Source of the DNA: Planctomycetaceae bacterium
GTDB taxonomy: Bacteria > Planctomycetota > Planctomycetia > Pirellulales > Pirellulaceae
Assembly (NCBI GenBank): GCA_020638995.1
Contig: JACKHM010000001.1
Span: 1,178,001 to 1,242,000 of the forward strand
Length of the DNA: 64,000 nt
Direction of reading: 5' to 3'
Shown here: positions 51,812-60,919 of the stretch, piece after piece
Position numbering within the stretch: position 1 is the first letter of the stretch
Layout of the letters: every line of letters starts with the position of its first letter
The notes under the pieces: model-generated
Told to the model about the DNA's origin: nothing
The model's database searches: none
What the model saw: the letters and a program-made list of their open reading frames with translations, nothing else
Made by a program: the position numbers and the translations under genes

Positions 51812-54166
51812 ATGAAGCGGTTGTGGATGCGTCTAGGTCTGGTCGCGGGAATCCTTGGAGTGGGAGGCGCGGGGGTCTTAGTCGCGCAAAAGGGCGGGCA
51901 ATCGCCTGAGGAGAAGACCGTGGCGACGAGCGCCGGCGAGGATACTCCTGAGGAAAAAGATCACCCTCGACCGATTCCGCTCGCCCAAAGCTCGTACGAA
52001 ACTGGTGAAATGTCGAGCTCCAGTCCGGTCTCGAACGAAGACCGCTATTCAAACGAGTTAGACCCTGTCGAGCCGCCGAGTTCCGCTCGATTCGTTGATT
52101 CGAGCTCGTCTGCGCGATATGCGAGCCCTCAGTACCTCGATACCGATACGTCAGATGCACCAAGTCCACCGTCGCAATACTCAGCTCCGCAGTATTCCAA
52201 CTCGCCCGCGAGCTATTCGATTCATGACGACGAGGCTGAGAGTTCGCCAGCTATCGGGCAACACGTAGAGGAGAGTTCGCAACAGTCCTACGCGCCGTCC
52301 AGCAGTTATGTCGCTGACTATGCGACCGACGCTCCTCCGACCGCATCGACATACGCCAGCCGCTACGGCAATTCGGATAGCGTCGAGCCAAGTGCTGGAT
52401 CGTCCTTGCGTTCCCCCCAAGAACTCCCTGAATCCGGGAATCGCTATGGCAGCTACGGTCAAACAGGTACGGACGAGAACATGACCACTACTACTCCAAT
52501 CGCTGAGGTAAAAACACCGCCGCTCGACGCTATTCCCGATAGTCCATCGAATCTTCAGGAACCCGCGCCCGTTGTTGCTAACGACGCGACGATCGAACCG
52601 CCACCGATGCGCACCGCGCAATCACCTGCCTCGTCCGGCTATGCCCCGGTCCAAGTCGATACAGCTCTCCCCAGCATTCAGCCGCAAGTCTCGGCGCGTT
52701 CTTCAATCGGAGACCCGCCGGCCGACGCATCTGCGTCAGTTGCTGCGGTCGTGGCATCACCACTCGCGTCGGATACTCCGGGCGGGCGGGACCTGGAGGG
52801 CACGCAGACACCGACACTGACGTTAGAGAAACGCGCCCCTGGTGAAGTCAGCGTCGGTCAGGCCGCACCCTTTAAGATTCTCGTGCGTAATGTTGGCGAC
52901 GTCACTGCTCATGGCGTCGTTGTCACAGATCGGGTGCCACAAGGCACAAAACTGGTCGATGCTTCACCCGACTTCACACAGACCAGCGACGGCGCAATCG
53001 CTTGGCAGCTAGGCGATCTCGAACCGGGCGACCAGGCACAAGTATCGATCGAACTGATGCCCTTGGTGGAAGGTGAGATCGGCAGCGTAGCGCAGGTAAG
53101 TTTCCAAGCTCAGGCCTCCGTTCGAACTGTTTCTACAAAACCCGAGCTCGTAGTGAAGCACACCGGTCCTGACCGAGTCTTGATCGGAGAAGATGTTGTT
53201 TTTGATATTACCTTGTCGAATCCTGGTAGCGGTGCAACAACGGGAATCATCATCGAAGAGGATGTACCACCTGGACTGGTTCATGTCGCTGGTGAAAAGC
53301 TGGAGTATGAAATCGGAACACTCCGCCCCAAGGAAGAGAAACGCCTGCAGCTCGTCTTACGGGCGAATAAGGCGGGAATTGTTAACAACGTGTTGCGAGT
53401 CAAAGCAGACGCCGGCTTGGTCGACTCGGACCAACTAGAACTCGAGGTTCTCGCTCCGGAGTTGCAAGTCGCGATCGGAGGGCCTCGGACGCGGTATCTT
53501 GAACGGCAAGCGACATATGAAGTTGCAATCGCCAATCCAGGGACATCAACTGCCTACGACATTCAGCTCGTCACGTTCCTGCCGAAGGGGCTGAAGTATG
53601 TCTCGGCAGACAACAAGGGCGCCTACGACCCACAACGTCATGCGGTGTACTGGAGCCTCGCAGAACTCCCGGCACAAGAGAGCGGCAGCGTAAAGTTGAC
53701 AGCGTTACCGATAGAAACCGGCGAACAGAAGCTGCGAGTCGAAGGAACGGCAAACTTGAATCTCTCCGCGAAGTTTGAACATACGACGAACGTCGAAGGT
53801 CTGACCGAACTAGCATTCTCCGTTCAAGATGTACATGACCCCATCGAAGTCGGCAGCGAGACGACCTACGAAATCCGCATCGCAAACAACGGGAACAAGG
53901 TAGCGACGAATGTTCAAATCGCCGCGGTGCTGCCCCCCCAACTCATACCGCTCAAGGGCGAAGGTCCAACAAAAGTAGTGGTGGAGGGGCAGCAGGTATT
54001 CATGGAGCCGTTGGCCCGAATTGCCGCTCGCGACGAAGCCGTGTACCGCATCACCGCCAAAGGCATTGCGGCTGGCGATCACGTCATCGTGGTTCAACTT
54101 TCCAGTGACGAAGCTCCTACGCCGGTGCGCAAGGAGGAGGGCACGAAAGTTTACTCGGACGAGTAG
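51812..54166 (+). CDS. Secreted DUF11-repeat surface protein
   Basis: Protein of 784 residues. It has a signal peptide (MRLGLVAGILGVGGAGVLVAQ), then about 280 residues very rich in Ser, Pro, Tyr and Asp (SSSSPVSNEDRYSNE, QYSAPQYSNSPASYS) that are surely disordered. From about residue 330, several DUF11-type beta-sandwich repeats follow: PFKILVRNVGDVTAHGVVVTDRVPQG, VVFDITLSNPGSGATTGIIIEEDVP, ATYEVAIANPGTSTAYDIQLVTFLP and TTYEIRIANNGNKVATNVQIAAVLP. DUF11 proteins are exported surface or matrix proteins. Its position after the tad genes suggests the same surface programme. It is preceded by a plausible ribosome binding site (AGGGAAG). Confidence 0.88.
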   Translation: MKRLWMRLGLVAGILGVGGAGVLVAQKGGQSPEEKTVATSAGEDTPEEKDHPRPIPLAQSSYETGEMSSSSPVSNEDRYSNELDPVEPPSSARFVDSSSSARYASPQYLDTDTSDAPSPPSQYSAPQYSNSPASYSIHDDEAESSPAIGQHVEESSQQSYAPSSSYVADYATDAPPTASTYASRYGNSDSVEPSAGSSLRSPQELPESGNRYGSYGQTGTDENMTTTTPIAEVKTPPLDAIPDSPSNLQEPAPVVANDATIEPPPMRTAQSPASSGYAPVQVDTALPSIQPQVSARSSIGDPPADASASVAAVVASPLASDTPGGRDLEGTQTPTLTLEKRAPGEVSVGQAAPFKILVRNVGDVTAHGVVVTDRVPQGTKLVDASPDFTQTSDGAIAWQLGDLEPGDQAQVSIELMPLVEGEIGSVAQVSFQAQASVRTVSTKPELVVKHTGPDRVLIGEDVVFDITLSNPGSGATTGIIIEEDVPPGLVHVAGEKLEYEIGTLRPKEEKRLQLVLRANKAGIVNNVLRVKADAGLVDSDQLELEVLAPELQVAIGGPRTRYLERQATYEVAIANPGTSTAYDIQLVTFLPKGLKYVSADNKGAYDPQRHAVYWSLAELPAQESGSVKLTALPIETGEQKLRVEGTANLNLSAKFEHTTNVEGLTELAFSVQDVHDPIEVGSETTYEIRIANNGNKVATNVQIAAVLPPQLIPLKGEGPTKVVVEGQQVFMEPLARIAARDEAVYRITAKGIAAGDHVIVVQLSSDEAPTPVRKEEGTKVYSDE

Positions 54167-54197
54167 GCTCGCCTTGCGTTTTGCGTTGCGCGCTGAC

Positions 54198-55646
54198 CTA
54201 ACCGATCAATTCAGGAATTGGATCCCCATGATCGACGATGGGCGTGGGACGTCCATTAAAGTCCCTGATCAACGTATTCTTCGAATCGATTCCCAGGTGA
54301 TGATAGATCGTGGCCAGGAAATCGCCGGGGCCACAGCGACGGTCCACCGAGTCTTCACCGCGTTTGTCGGTAGCACCGATGAAACGCCCTGTCTCGATTC
54401 CGCCACCGGCCCACAGGTTCGAAAACGCCCGCGGCCAATGGTCCCGTCCGGGTTGCTTTGTCCCCGCCGGAGCACTCGCGTTACCGGCTCCGGTGCTTGG
54501 TTGATAACTGATTGTCGGCGTGCGGCCAAATTCGCCGGTGACCACGACCAGCACTCGCTTGTCCAAGCCGCGTTCGTAAATGTCTTCGATCAACGCTGAA
54601 ACAGCTTGGTCGTAGGCCTCAGCACGAAACCTCAACGCATCGAACACGTGGTGATTGACGGCATGGTCATCCCAGTTCTGCACACGACCGCACAAAGGTC
54701 CGTGCAGGCTGCTGGTCAATACTTCCACGCCCGCTTCGACCAATCGGCGTGCGAGGAGTAATTGTTGTCCCCAAGTGTTTCGCCCATAGCGTTCGCGCGT
54801 CGCTTCATCTTCCTGGCTCAGATCGAACGCTTCCTTTGTCAGCGGGTTCGTGAGCAGTGTCATCGCTTGTGTCTCGAATTGATCGAGTGCGCCGAGTTCG
54901 CCTTGCTGGTCGAAGGCACGCTCGATCGTATCCAGCTTCTCACGCAAAGTGGTACGACGTCCGAGCCGATTGATCTCGTTCTGGTCCGTCAGCCCGATGT
55001 TGGGCACCACGAAGTTCGGGGAACTTGGATCGCCAGTGACCGAGAACGGCGAGTACGCATCGCCTAGATAGGCGGCTCCGGTATACGATGTCGGCGGGTT
55101 CACTCCAACATAGACCGGAAGTGGATTAGTGCGAGGCCCTTCCTGCGACCGCATGTAATTGGCTACGGACATCCAATCAGGCAATCGCGGAGCCGGCTTG
55201 TCGCGTGTATCCGAATCACCCGACAGCAACTGCATCGAACCAGCGGGGTGTCCACCGGCGTTTTGGTACATGCTGCGAAGTACGGTGAACTTGTCAGCGA
55301 TCTTTGCTTGCCGCGGCAACAGCTCCGTGAATTGCAGCCCTGGCACCTTTGTTGGAATCGTGCTGAAGGGACCGCGGTATTCGCTTCCGGCATTGGGTTT
55401 GGGATCGTAAGTGTCGATGTGCGAGCAGCCCCCCGGTTTCCACACCATAATTACGGCCGTCTTTTCTCGTTTGCCGTTCACGTTCTCGGCGGCACTCGCG
55501 GCTGCCTGAAGACGCATAATTCCGGGTAAACTCATGCTGGCGAACCCCGCCAAACCAAGTTGCATGAATTCGCGCCGGCTGGCGGTGTTCTTGTTATTTG
55601 GACCGGGACAACAGGCGGCGATTGTATTGTTTCGTGGCTTACTCAT
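54198..55646 (-). CDS. DUF1501 domain-containing secreted protein
   Basis: Protein of 482 residues. An N-terminal RR motif precedes a hydrophobic stretch (SRREFMQLGLAGFASMSLPGIM), consistent with Tat export. DUF1501 features: AVIMVWKPGGCSHIDTYDPKP, LLPRQAKIADKFTVLRSM, a HPAGSMQLLSGD block, LVVVTGEFGRTPTI and GRDHWPRAFSNLWAGGGIETGRFIGATDKRGED, then PGDFLATIYHHLGID. The start overlaps the stop of the pre-peptidase gene by four bases (ATGA). It is convergent with the DUF11 gene, with no visible terminator in the 31-base gap. Third gene of the operon beginning at 60113. Confidence 0.94.
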   Translation of the reverse strand: MSKPRNNTIAACCPGPNNKNTASRREFMQLGLAGFASMSLPGIMRLQAAASAAENVNGKREKTAVIMVWKPGGCSHIDTYDPKPNAGSEYRGPFSTIPTKVPGLQFTELLPRQAKIADKFTVLRSMYQNAGGHPAGSMQLLSGDSDTRDKPAPRLPDWMSVANYMRSQEGPRTNPLPVYVGVNPPTSYTGAAYLGDAYSPFSVTGDPSSPNFVVPNIGLTDQNEINRLGRRTTLREKLDTIERAFDQQGELGALDQFETQAMTLLTNPLTKEAFDLSQEDEATRERYGRNTWGQQLLLARRLVEAGVEVLTSSLHGPLCGRVQNWDDHAVNHHVFDALRFRAEAYDQAVSALIEDIYERGLDKRVLVVVTGEFGRTPTISYQPSTGAGNASAPAGTKQPGRDHWPRAFSNLWAGGGIETGRFIGATDKRGEDSVDRRCGPGDFLATIYHHLGIDSKNTLIRDFNGRPTPIVDHGDPIPELIG

Positions 55647-57859
55647 TTTGTCTCCGCAGCTTTCACGCGAATGGCGATGGGTTCTGACACAATGATATCG
55701 ACGATGTCTTTTGGTTGTGCTTGTTTGGTCGCCTCTTCAAGTCGCTTCGTGGCAGCAGCCAAGGCCGCATCAGCGGCCTTCTTTCGCTCGGCAGACTCCG
55801 GCGCTGCTTCCTCCGCAGCCGCGGCAGCCTCCTGTTGTGCCTGCTTCTGAGCAAACTGTGCGGCGACCACGGCCTCTGGGTTATATCGATATTTCGCGAC
55901 GGCGCTGCCATAGAAAGCGATCTGATAATCCCCCGGTGGGGTTTTCAACTTGGCAGTATCGAGAATTGCTTCCGACTGGTCAGCCTTTAACGACACTTCA
56001 AAGCTCGGAGCCCGGTCAAAACCAGCACCCAACGTCTTCAGTCCCAAGATGTCACCCGAGAAATCCTCACGGCGAGTGTGCTTCAGCGGAATCTTCAGCG
56101 TCTCGCCGGCGGCGACTTCAAACACCTTGCTCTCTGCGGCCGCAAGTGAGAACGGGGCCACTTCCGACTCGCTCACGGATACCGGCACATCAACCATCAA
56201 ACGGGGCGACGGGATCTCGCTCCACGCATCTCGAACGGGCCACGCCATGCAGGCCAATTGGCAGGGTCGCACCACCTCGGTCTCACCGATCTTGCTGCGA
56301 CCAGAGATGGTAGCGATTTGCATCCCGCGCGGAGCATCCTGCTTTGCCGTGATCAGCATCATGCCGCGCGATTCCCCTTTGGCAATCTTCAGTCCGGTTG
56401 CCGACACACCTTCCGGCAGATGCTCCATCGTTAGTTCGATCTCGCCGTCGAATCCATCTCGACGCACCGCGACCACTTCCAGTGCCATGGTCGATCCGCC
56501 GCGCAGCGCAATCGGTTTTGACAACGCATTGCGATCGCCATTTCGCAACTCCATGTGCAGCGCCCAGGCAACCAACGCAAAATCGGGAGCCGCCTGCCGG
56601 ACAATCAAGCGATATTCATTCTGTGGATCGCTTCGTGTGCCGCCAAACAGGTCCGAGAGCTGCAAGCGATAGCGGCCATCTTCCTTGATCTCGACCTTTC
56701 CCAAAATATCAGCCGATCCCGCGTTATACGGCGGACCATCGTAAGCGTAACCGTTGCTCGATCGCTTCACGGGACTCAAAATATCAGAGAGTTCGACAAC
56801 ATCGGTCAACTTCTCGTCAGCACCTTCGCCGGTGACGCGTTGAACGATTATCGAAGGATCGGTCGGACGTCCAAGCCGCTCGGATGCCACCTCCACCCAC
56901 CACACTTCGCCCTTCTTGGCCGCGAACTCAAACGTATCGACATCGGCCGCGGGAAAGAAGCTGCCTGCGATGTCACACGGCAGCGGGATCTTTTGGGCTT
57001 GTGCGTGTTCGTTGTTGGGTTCGGCTTCCGCCAACGAACTCGCTTCGGGCAGATTTGCGGGAGGCCACGAGAATGAACTGACCGCCCGCGTGCTCGGCAA
57101 ACGAGACACTGGCGAGTCGGCGGCAACTTCCTGAACAGCAAGCCGATAAAAACATTCAGCGCCGCCTTTGAAAGTCAACTCATGAACCTTGATCACGTAC
57201 GTGCCGTCCTCAGGCACGATGAAGTCGAGCGCCCCGCCACGACGTTCGACAATCAAGTCACGGCCTTCGGCATCGGCAATGATTAACACGGGATTCATCT
57301 TCGAATCGATACCTTGAGCGGCACAATCGACGACAATGCGTTGTCCTTTCGTGGCCTGGAATGAATAGTGGTTGACGTCTCGCACAGGCAAAGTTGCGTT
57401 GCAGATCGAATTAACTTCCAGTGGCAACGCCGCTGACACAGATGTACTCGGCTTGTCTTGCGTTACTTCGGGCAACTTACCGACGGTAAACACTCGCGAC
57501 GCCGAAATACCAAGTCGTGACAAAACTCGCGCTTCGTGGATTCCCGTCGGACAATCAGCGGCGATTGTCACGATGAACCGATTTGGTTCAGGTTTGCCGT
57601 CGGCAGCAAGCTTGGTCGTTGCGGCTATGCCCGGATGAGAGAACAGCAACTCCTCAATGTCTTCGATCGATTCACCCGTTATCGCGACTTCCACTTCTGT
57701 TCCAACTTGACCGCCCATGGGCATCGTCGTTAACAGCCGTGGAGCGGGAAGGCAGACAGATTGGGCCGAGACCGAAGCTGCGACACACAACATCGCGACG
57801 AGCGTCGCAAAGGTCCGTCGAATCGATGCAATTCCGTAGTGCTGTTGTTTGTCGATCAT
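55643..57859 (-). CDS. Secreted protein with pre-peptidase C-terminal (PPC) domains
   Basis: Protein of 738 residues with a signal peptide (TFATLVAMLCVAASVSAQS). It begins with LTTMPMGGQVGTEVEVAITGE, an Ig-like strand set, and then contains two PPC-type beta-sandwich domains: VNHYSFQATKGQRIVVDCAAQGI near 160 and VDTFEFAAKKGEVWWVEVASE near 310. The last third has more sandwich strands, and the C-terminus has an Ala/Gln/Lys-rich coiled coil (AAQFAQKQAQQEAAAAAEEAA). It sits between a DUF1549/1553 gene and a DUF1501 gene, so the three probably act together at the cell surface or in the periplasm. Confidence 0.9.
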   Translation of the reverse strand: MIDKQQHYGIASIRRTFATLVAMLCVAASVSAQSVCLPAPRLLTTMPMGGQVGTEVEVAITGESIEDIEELLFSHPGIAATTKLAADGKPEPNRFIVTIAADCPTGIHEARVLSRLGISASRVFTVGKLPEVTQDKPSTSVSAALPLEVNSICNATLPVRDVNHYSFQATKGQRIVVDCAAQGIDSKMNPVLIIADAEGRDLIVERRGGALDFIVPEDGTYVIKVHELTFKGGAECFYRLAVQEVAADSPVSRLPSTRAVSSFSWPPANLPEASSLAEAEPNNEHAQAQKIPLPCDIAGSFFPAADVDTFEFAAKKGEVWWVEVASERLGRPTDPSIIVQRVTGEGADEKLTDVVELSDILSPVKRSSNGYAYDGPPYNAGSADILGKVEIKEDGRYRLQLSDLFGGTRSDPQNEYRLIVRQAAPDFALVAWALHMELRNGDRNALSKPIALRGGSTMALEVVAVRRDGFDGEIELTMEHLPEGVSATGLKIAKGESRGMMLITAKQDAPRGMQIATISGRSKIGETEVVRPCQLACMAWPVRDAWSEIPSPRLMVDVPVSVSESEVAPFSLAAAESKVFEVAAGETLKIPLKHTRREDFSGDILGLKTLGAGFDRAPSFEVSLKADQSEAILDTAKLKTPPGDYQIAFYGSAVAKYRYNPEAVVAAQFAQKQAQQEAAAAAEEAAPESAERKKAADAALAAATKRLEEATKQAQPKDIVDIIVSEPIAIRVKAAETK

Positions 57860-57878
57860 GAGTTAGGTCTTTGCGATT

Positions 57879-60113
57879 CTAGTGATTGAACAAGAACTCT
57901 TTGGTGTTGGTTAAGGCCCAAATCAGGTCTTGGAAGTTTTCCCGCGCCGCCCTTGCCTTGTCGACCGGCGTACCGTCGGCAGCGACTCGCTCTTCTGCCA
58001 AATAATCGAGCGATGTTTGCAACTCGTCCGACCGCGGTTCGCGTGCAAACGCTGCAATATACAGATCGCTGATTTTCTCCGACGCTGGCTTCTCGTCCTT
58101 CGCGAGGCGTTCCGCTCGTCCATTACTCGTCGCCAGTTTTGCTTTTACGTCACCCGCGTTCAGCAGGTGCAGACTCTGCGCGAGGCTGGCCGATTGGACT
58201 CGTTCGCACTCGCAGACACTCGCGTTATCCGGTCGACCGAACACACGCAAGAAGGGCGACGATTTGTTGTAACTATTGTCCGGCAAAGCCACGGCCCGCG
58301 TTCCAACCGGAAGGTTTGCAAACGAGGTTGTCGAACCGCACAGTCGGTCGAAAGCATCCAGCAAAACTTCCGCCTGCAATCGCTTGGGATAAAAACGCGA
58401 ATAATTCTGGCGGTCGGCCATGTTATGTGCATTCGGACTGGCACTCAACTGGTAAGCATGTGAACTTACAATTACGCGCACTAATTCTTTCAAGTCGAAA
58501 CCGCTGTCTCGGAAATGTTGCTCCAGTGCGGCGAGCAGTTCAGGATTCGTAGGTGGATTCGTGTCGCGGATGTCATCTTCGGGCTCGATTAGCCCCCGTT
58601 TGAAGAAGTGCTTCCAGTAGCGATTTACCAACGCTTTGGCAAAGAACGGATTCGCGTCTCCGCTCATCCAATCGGCCAACCGCAAACGAGGGTCTTCATC
58701 CGGTGGTATCTCCCCGACGCTATCGCCCAGCGCCACGGGCACGACGGTCAAACCTGTCTTTACATTCTTCGCACCGGCAACACCCCGTTTATGAAATATG
58801 AGGTCTTCGCCGCGCGTATCGGTCGGCTTGCGGCCCACCTGGCTAAAGAACGCCGACAGTCCGTAATAATCGTCCTGACTCCAGCGTTCGAAGGGATGGT
58901 GATGACACTGAGCACACTGCATCCGCACCCCGAGGAACAACTGAGCGACATCTTCGATCTGTTCCTTCGGCTCCTTGACGCGTTTGTACCAAGCGACAGG
59001 AGGGTTGGCGATTACGGTTCCTGTTGCCGCCAGAAGTTCGCGCACGAGTTGATCATAAGGCTTGTTGGCTAACAGGCTGTCGCGAATCCAGGAGTGAAAG
59101 GCAAAGTTTGAAGTGATATCGCTGGCATCGTCGCGGCGGTTCTTGAGCAGAGTCGTCCACTTGTTTGCAAAGTAGTCAGCATAGTCGGGGCTGCGCAGCA
59201 ACGCCTCGATCACTTGATCGCGTTTGTCCAATTCGGTACTCGCCAGAAACTCGCGAGCCTCCGTATCCGTTGGTAATCGACCGCCGATGTCCAGCGACAC
59301 TCGCCGCAGGAACGTCGCGTCGTCACAAACCGGAGAGGGCGGGATACCGAGCTCCTCCAAATTGGCAAAGACCAACTCGTCGACGAAGTTTTTCGACGGG
59401 GGCATCGAATCGACCGCAGCACCTAACGGAATCGCAGCATTGAAAACCGCCACCTTGCCTTGATAACGCAACATCACTGCGACCTTGCCTGGAATGTCAG
59501 CCGCAGTGACCAGTCCCTTGCTCGTTACCTCGGCCATCGCGTCGTCATTGCATTCGTAAAGAGCCAAGTCTGTGATGTCGCGAGTCGTACCGTCGGAATA
59601 GTGGGCAACCGACTTGAGTTGTTGTTCGCTGTGTGGCTGCATCAATCCACGCGTCGGCTCCACGGCGATCGAAACCAGTTCTGGCTCCGCTTCGCCTCCG
59701 TAAGGTGTTCCTTGCTTGATCCACTCACTCAACAACGCATAGCTCTCGGAATCTTCGTCGATGCGAATACCACCGCCATGCGGAACTCGCCCGACGGCTT
59801 TCATTAGGAGCAAACTGCGATCCGGGTCAGCAGGAAACAACCTTCGCCCACGTCCTTCCAACACAAGATGCTCGTAGTCTTCCTGCGGCTCGAATCCAAG
59901 CAGCGACAGCTGAAAGCCGTTCTGCCCGCCGCCTGCTTTGGCGTGACAAACTCCTGCGTTGCACCCAGCCTTGGTCAGCACCGGCACAACATCGTTGACG
60001 AAGCTTATGGTGTGAATCGCCTCCGACGCGTCGAGGGTCGGCACAACAACAAACGCGATCAGGAGAAGGCCAATGATGAGGAGCAGCGGTCGTTCAATGT
60101 TACGTTCAGCCAT
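57879..60113 (-). CDS. DUF1549/DUF1553 haem-motif protein with Ig-like domain
   Basis: Protein of 744 residues with a membrane or signal segment (PLLLIIGLLLIAFVVVPTL). A haem-like motif is C51-N-A-G-V-C56-H57, that is C-x4-C-H, wider than the usual CxxCH; this form is typical of this subgroup. The motif region is followed by a Big2/Ig-like domain around 145-230 (LKSVAHYSDGTTRDITDLALYE), then DUF1549 (FLRRVSLDIGGRLPTD, and C400-x-x-C403-H404 in CAQCHHHPFERW) and DUF1553 (WMSGDANPFFAKALVNRYWKHFFKRGL). It opens the three-gene operon with the PPC and DUF1501 genes. Likely electron-transfer-related; substrate unknown. Confidence 0.93.
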   Translation of the reverse strand: MAERNIERPLLLIIGLLLIAFVVVPTLDASEAIHTISFVNDVVPVLTKAGCNAGVCHAKAGGGQNGFQLSLLGFEPQEDYEHLVLEGRGRRLFPADPDRSLLLMKAVGRVPHGGGIRIDEDSESYALLSEWIKQGTPYGGEAEPELVSIAVEPTRGLMQPHSEQQLKSVAHYSDGTTRDITDLALYECNDDAMAEVTSKGLVTAADIPGKVAVMLRYQGKVAVFNAAIPLGAAVDSMPPSKNFVDELVFANLEELGIPPSPVCDDATFLRRVSLDIGGRLPTDTEAREFLASTELDKRDQVIEALLRSPDYADYFANKWTTLLKNRRDDASDITSNFAFHSWIRDSLLANKPYDQLVRELLAATGTVIANPPVAWYKRVKEPKEQIEDVAQLFLGVRMQCAQCHHHPFERWSQDDYYGLSAFFSQVGRKPTDTRGEDLIFHKRGVAGAKNVKTGLTVVPVALGDSVGEIPPDEDPRLRLADWMSGDANPFFAKALVNRYWKHFFKRGLIEPEDDIRDTNPPTNPELLAALEQHFRDSGFDLKELVRVIVSSHAYQLSASPNAHNMADRQNYSRFYPKRLQAEVLLDAFDRLCGSTTSFANLPVGTRAVALPDNSYNKSSPFLRVFGRPDNASVCECERVQSASLAQSLHLLNAGDVKAKLATSNGRAERLAKDEKPASEKISDLYIAAFAREPRSDELQTSLDYLAEERVAADGTPVDKARAARENFQDLIWALTNTKEFLFNH

Positions 60114-60330
60114 GTTGTCGCCATGCGGAGGGAGGAAAGGCGGGATGGATGACTCAGTTATAAGGTGGGATCGCCGTTTCAGGCGACCTCTATATCTTAG
60201 TGACCTCGAAAGGCTACGTCCACGCTGATCGAAATCGGCCGCTGTTTAAGCGGTCACCCGCTTTCGGCCCCGAGACGAAGGGAGCCTCGAATTTAGCCGT
60301 TCACAGCGAAATCGCAACTTTAGTGCACCA

Positions 60331-60780
60331 TTATCTTTTTGCCTTGGTCAGCCAGCGATCGAGTTGGTTGGCGAACGCCTGTTTATCTTTGGCGTTAAAG
60401 TTTGAAGGTCCACCAGCAATTTGGCCGCCGCCGCGCAAATCGTCGAGCATATTGCGAACGGCAAGACGTTCCCCGACATTGCCATCAGTATACAACTCTC
60501 CCCGCGGATTTAGCGCCTGACCACCCTTCGCTACCACATCCGCCGCTAAAGGAATATCCGCAGTGACGACGAGATCACCAGGCTCCGTTAATTCGACAAT
60601 TCGCCGGTCTGCCACATTCATTCCGGCAGGAACTAGTATGCTGTCGATGTAATTCGATTTAGGAGTGTACATGAGCTGGTTTGCAACCAGAGTTACCTTG
60701 ATCTGCGTTCGCTTTGCAGCTCGGAAGAGCAACTCTTTGATTTCGCCCGGACAGGCATCTGCGTCAACCCACACCTGCAT
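60331..60780 (-). CDS. UPF0178 (YaiI/YqxD) family protein
   Basis: Protein of 149 residues from the ATG at 60780, with GAGG six bases upstream; a GTG five codons earlier is open but less likely. Family signature: VWVDADACPGEIKELLFRAAKR, NQLMYTPKS, VPAGMNVADRRIVELTEPGDLVVTADIPLAADVVAKGGQALNPRGELY, and GGGQIAGGPSNFNAKDKQAFANQLDRWL. The acidic residues (DADAC, TADIP) give a PIN-like metal centre, and a nuclease role is assumed for the family but unproven. It is divergent from the cyanophycinase gene with only 139 bases between the starts. Confidence 0.95.
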   Translation of the reverse strand: MQVWVDADACPGEIKELLFRAAKRTQIKVTLVANQLMYTPKSNYIDSILVPAGMNVADRRIVELTEPGDLVVTADIPLAADVVAKGGQALNPRGELYTDGNVGERLAVRNMLDDLRGGGQIAGGPSNFNAKDKQAFANQLDRWLTKAKR

Positions 60781-60919
60781 GAAATACCTCGCCACTCGAT
60801 TGCAACGAACGCGGCACGCTGACCGGTCAACAAGTGCTCCTCAACGTGCCGCGGCTTCGTCAACTCAGCTTGTTATACTCGAAGCAGCTGACGGATGCTC
60901 CCAAACAAAGGAAAAATCA

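Noticed and set aside
51459..51815. Open frame of 118 codons before the DUF11 gene
   Set aside because: Most of it lacks protein character and the start is doubtful; only the last 46 codons look possible and are mentioned with the gap.
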